DNA from: Verrucomicrobiota bacterium
GTDB lineage: Bacteria; Verrucomicrobiota; Verrucomicrobiia; Limisphaerales; UBA11358
Length of the DNA: 15,624 bases
Direction: 5' to 3'
Assembly (NCBI GenBank): GCA_021323835.1
Contig: JAJPKI010000069.1
Location: forward strand, 1 to 15,624
The translations under genes were made by a program, and so were the position numbers. Positions 13,885 through 15,624 of this stretch are shown one piece after another (the stretch's first letter is position 1; each line of letters starts with the position of its first letter). Below the pieces are notes generated by a model, which saw only the letters and a program-made list of their open reading frames with translations, was not told where the DNA came from and did no database searches.

Positions 13885-13946
13885 GCCACGAAAGAACACA
13901 AAGAGCGCAAAAAAATATTTCTGTGAACCTTGCGTTCTGTTGCGGC
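13885..13946. repeat. 62-bp imperfect inverted repeat (dispersed-repeat type) between HU and hisS
   Basis: The left arm starts GCCACGAAAGAACACAAAG (13885-13903); the right arm ends with CTTGCGTTCTGTTGCGGC (13929-13946). Over 25 positions the left arm matches the reverse complement of the right at 17, and six of the eight mismatches are transitions. On the - strand these become G-U pairs, so the hairpin is best formed in RNA reading HU to hisS. The CACGAAAGAACACAAAG wording is, from memory, typical of short dispersed repeats in many environmental bacterial genomes. Confidence 0.55.
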
Positions 13947-13954
13947 GATTGAAA

Positions 13955-14254
13955 TTAATTTTTCGCGGGAAGTTTCAAAACTTCGGCGCGCATTTCTTTA
14001 CCGGCCTTGAATTTCACGGTGGGGCGCGCGGGGATCGGCACGTCGGTCTCCGGCTTGTTCGGATTTCTGCCGACGCGCGCTTTGCGGACTTTCACTTCGA
14101 AGACGCCGAAGTTGCGCAACTCCACTTTGTCGCCTTTGGCGAGCGCTTCGGAAATGTAGTCGAGGGTTTTTTGCACCACGTCGAAAACCTGCTGTTGAGT
14201 CAGCCCGCTTTCGTTGCTGATGCGAATGACGAGGTCGCGTTTGGTGAGAGTCAT
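13955..14254 (-). CDS. HU/IHF-family DNA-binding protein
   Basis: A 99-aa nucleoid protein of normal length. The ATG at 14254 gives the standard N-terminus (MTLTKRDLVIRISNESGLTQ); an 18-residue upstream extension lies in the gap and is rejected. Family marks: VFDVVQKTLDYISEALAKGDKVELRNFGVFEV (about 22-53) and the DNA-contacting arm with GRNPNKPETDVPIPA (about 62-76), where the RNP proline intercalates in DNA, then VKFKAGKEMR. The NFGVF wording with VRKARVGRNPNKPE is nearer IHF than plain HU, but one cannot decide from sequence alone. It lies 29 bp after the papain-like protease gene and upstream of hisS. Confidence 0.95.
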   Translation of the reverse strand: MTLTKRDLVIRISNESGLTQQQVFDVVQKTLDYISEALAKGDKVELRNFGVFEVKVRKARVGRNPNKPETDVPIPARPTVKFKAGKEMRAEVLKLPAKN

Positions 14255-14283
14255 AGTTTTTTTGTTGGTTTCTGGTTCTGAAA

Positions 14284-15045
14284 TTATTGCACGACACGAA
14301 TGGTCCAAAAATCGTCCGCGAGATTGTTGTCAGTCACATAAGCATACGGCAACGTAAAATAACCTTTCATGCCCCATTTGGCGCCCCATGAATTGCGCAC
14401 GATGAAATAATTATTTGAATCGTCATAGCCGACGGCCATCACCGCGTGTCCGCCAATGGCTTTTTCAGCCGCTCGCGGCAAATGAGCGTGACCGGTTTTC
14501 GCCACTTGCGCGCTTTCAAAACTTTCATAGACGGTAAATCCAAAAACGAACGGATAACCCGAAGCGACGCAGCCTTTCAACTGCGAAAGCGTCTGCGTCA
14601 CGCGCTGATATAAAACGGCTTTATATTTGAGCGCGTCGGCGTAACAATTTTTCGGCGGCTTCGTTTTGAATTTGGAAATTTCGTAAGGCCATTCGGCTTC
14701 GGGGCAATCGCCGAGTTTGCCCACAGATTTAATGCCATCGCGAATTTGCGCGCCGCTGTCGGAATCAATTGTGTGCTCCATTGCGCGCTCGTTGTAATAA
14801 ATGAAAAGTCGCGACGGCGTGAAATCGGAAATTTTTTGCTTGAGACGGTCAAATTCAATCGCCGCGGCAATTGCATTCGCCGTGCAACTTCCCAATTGTC
14901 CCTGGTCGTAAATCCCCGGACATTGCGGACGCAAATCTTTTTTTGCCGGGAGATTTCCAACAACTTCCACCGGCGCGGCATATAGATGATCGCGATGGTC
15001 CGGCAAATCAGGCAGCCAGCCGTAACGCGAAGTTCTGTAGCTCAT
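14284..15045 (-). CDS. Papain-like (C1 family) cysteine protease
   Basis: A 253-aa protein with a complete papain-type active site: Q48 of the oxyanion hole and nucleophile C54 in DQGQLGSCTANA, H200 in GGHAVMAVGYDD and N218 in VRNSWGAKWG. The N-terminal part (YGWLPDLPDHRDHLY) is the short lead found in bacterial C1 proteins, which have no long inhibitory propeptide. No signal peptide is seen, so it may act in the cytoplasm or leave by another route; the substrate is unknown. A candidate promoter lies 23 bases before the ATG. The HU gene follows after 29 bp. Bacterial C1 proteases of this form are patchily distributed, so transfer is possible, but base use is like its neighbours. Confidence 0.93.
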   Translation of the reverse strand: MSYRTSRYGWLPDLPDHRDHLYAAPVEVVGNLPAKKDLRPQCPGIYDQGQLGSCTANAIAAAIEFDRLKQKISDFTPSRLFIYYNERAMEHTIDSDSGAQIRDGIKSVGKLGDCPEAEWPYEISKFKTKPPKNCYADALKYKAVLYQRVTQTLSQLKGCVASGYPFVFGFTVYESFESAQVAKTGHAHLPRAAEKAIGGHAVMAVGYDDSNNYFIVRNSWGAKWGMKGYFTLPYAYVTDNNLADDFWTIRVVQ

Positions 15046-15068
15046 AAGTGTCGCTTTCTGATGTCATC

Positions 15069-15098
15069 CAGTTATGGCGATTTTCACAATTTTGTCCA
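15069..15098 (-). promoter_or_regulatory. Promoter candidate for the papain-like protease gene
   Basis: On the - strand TGGACA (15098-15093) and TAACTG (15074-15069) are 18 bp apart. The leader would be about 17 bases, without a Shine-Dalgarno. Confidence 0.4.
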
Positions 15099-15166
15099 TA
15101 ACAAAAGCAATCAAGCGATGGAAAATGCGTTGTTGAGCCGCTGGACGCGAAGAGGTGATTAGCAAA

Positions 15167-15240
15167 TGGAGCGGGCGAAGGGAATCGAACCCTCGTGTGC
15201 AGTTTGGAAGACTGCCGTTCTACCATTGAACTACGCCCGC
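15167..15240 (-). tRNA. tRNA-Gly (anticodon UCC), CCA encoded
   Basis: Read on the - strand, GCGGGCG at 15240-15234 pairs with CGCCCGC (15177-15171) as a 7-bp acceptor stem. The D arm is GTTC/GAAC, the anticodon arm GCAGT-CTTCCAA-ACTGC (anticodon TCC, reads GGA and related glycine codons), and the T arm GAGGG-TTCGATT-CCCTT. The discriminator T is followed by a genomic CCA (15169-15167). The mature body is 71 nt, normal for tRNA-Gly. Confidence 0.97.
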
Positions 15241-15251
15241 GTCGAAGATGA

Positions 15252-15279
15252 ATGATATTTCACGCGCTTGCTTTGTCAA
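15252..15279 (-). promoter_or_regulatory. Promoter for tRNA-Gly
   Basis: On the - strand a perfect TTGACA (15279-15274), a 16-bp spacer and TATCAT (15257-15252) lie 11 bases before the tRNA 5' end. This is the best sigma-70-type promoter in the window. Confidence 0.7.
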
Positions 15280-15296
15280 TTCCATGCCGCTACCAT
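15268..15296 (+). promoter_or_regulatory. Promoter candidate for pyrC, overlapping the tRNA promoter
   Basis: TTGCTT (15268-15273), a 17-bp spacer and TACCAT (15291-15296), ending 8 bases before the ATG. It shares bases with the tRNA promoter on the other strand. The hexamers are weak. Confidence 0.3.
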
Positions 15297-15304
15297 CGCC
15301 GCGC

Positions 15305-15624
15305 ATGGCAGCGTTGCTTATCAACGGCGGACGCGTGATTGACCCCGCGAGTAAATTCGATTCTCCCGCGGACGTGCTCATCGTTGACGGAAAAATTTCT
15401 GCAATCGGCAAAAACATTTCTGCGCCAAAAGATGCCGAACAAATTGACGACACTGGAAAAAATGTCTGTCCCAGCCTGATTGATTTGCATGTGCATTTGC
15501 GTTTGCCCGGTCAAACGCAGAAAGAAGATTTGGCCACCGGCACCGCTGCCGCCGCGCGCGGTTTTTTTTCTTCGGTCCTTCGCCCACCAAACACTACACC
15601 CTTACCCTACACGACCAGCACCCT
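15305..15624 (+). CDS. pyrC: Dihydroorotase, N-terminal part, cut by the window edge
   Basis: The 106 visible residues are the start of a class I dihydroorotase, which closes carbamoyl aspartate to dihydroorotate in pyrimidine synthesis (a related amidohydrolase is possible). MAALLINGGRVIDPASKFD is the usual N-terminal strand pair. LIDLHVHLRLPGQTQKEDLATGTAAAARG carries the zinc-binding HxH and the arginine of the DxHxHxR motif. The family form is VPGLID.HVHLREPG..GGFT.V..MPNT.P..D; here V-P-G is C-P-S, the E of REPG is L, and the final part reads FFSSVLRPPNTTPLPY. The frame stays open, and length to the PNTTP motif is right, so the changes are substitutions that pile up toward base 15624. Sequence error at a contig end is the likely cause. 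The gene diverges from the tRNA. Confidence 0.85.
   Translation, partial: MAALLINGGRVIDPASKFDSPADVLIVDGKISAIGKNISAPKDAEQIDDTGKNVCPSLIDLHVHLRLPGQTQKEDLATGTAAAARGFFSSVLRPPNTTPLPYTTST

Noticed and set aside
1..15624. CRISPR array, prophage, insertion sequence or defence island
   Set aside because: No regularly spaced repeats, transposase, integrase, phage structural or recognised defence gene was found on either strand.

Overview
The window looks like a fragment of a chromosome from the Verrucomicrobiota, most likely the Pedosphaerales/Limisphaerales side ('subdivision 3'). I infer this from the gene types: a planctomycete/verrucomicrobial cytochrome c C-terminus, a giant propeller/Y_Y_Y sensor kinase, a ricin-lectin secreted protein and an HU protein. 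Near-total absence of Shine-Dalgarno motifs and AT-rich -10 elements agree with this. No database search was possible. The right edge appears to be a contig end, because the last gene becomes progressively abnormal there.

Left part (1-2334, + strand): the 3' end of a large secreted haem c protein (possibly a PQQ-type dehydrogenase) with an extra beta-sandwich domain. Then comes a two-domain gene joining an AAC(6')-like acetyltransferase to a P-loop kinase, with an abrupt change in arginine codon use at the domain junction. A promoter-like element occurs on both sides of this gene. The 294-bp gap after it ends in a strong bidirectional terminator and could encode a small RNA.

Middle left (2335-7850, - strand): a sensing locus read right to left. 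It holds a 1003-aa periplasmic-propeller histidine kinase, a NarL/FixJ response regulator and a secreted protein with a ricin-type lectin domain. This suggests glycan sensing coupled to a secreted carbohydrate-active or carbohydrate-binding protein.

Middle right (7943-10816, + strand): a compact run of thiG (thiamin thiazole), a small membrane protein, hldA/rfaE1 (heptose kinase for LPS core) and panB (pantothenate), with gaps of 15 and 13 bp and a 1-base overlap. A small hypothetical gene follows.

Right part (15240-11165, - strand): tRNA-Gly(UCC) with encoded CCA, a papain-like protease, HU/IHF, hisS, a small hypothetical gene, a membrane-anchored haem-binding protein and an alpha/beta hydrolase. 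It ends in a strong hairpin facing the + strand run. The start of a dihydroorotase gene (pyrC) diverges from the tRNA at the right edge.

Several genes (thiG, the sensor kinase, and less clearly hisS and pyrC) have a candidate -10 hexamer ending 6-8 bp before the start codon, which predicts leaderless mRNAs. The items most worth following are the acetyltransferase-kinase fusion, the leaderless/SD-less start architecture, the possible small RNA at 2108-2296 and the sensor-regulator-lectin locus. I do not see a phage, CRISPR array, toxin-antitoxin pair or recognised defence system.
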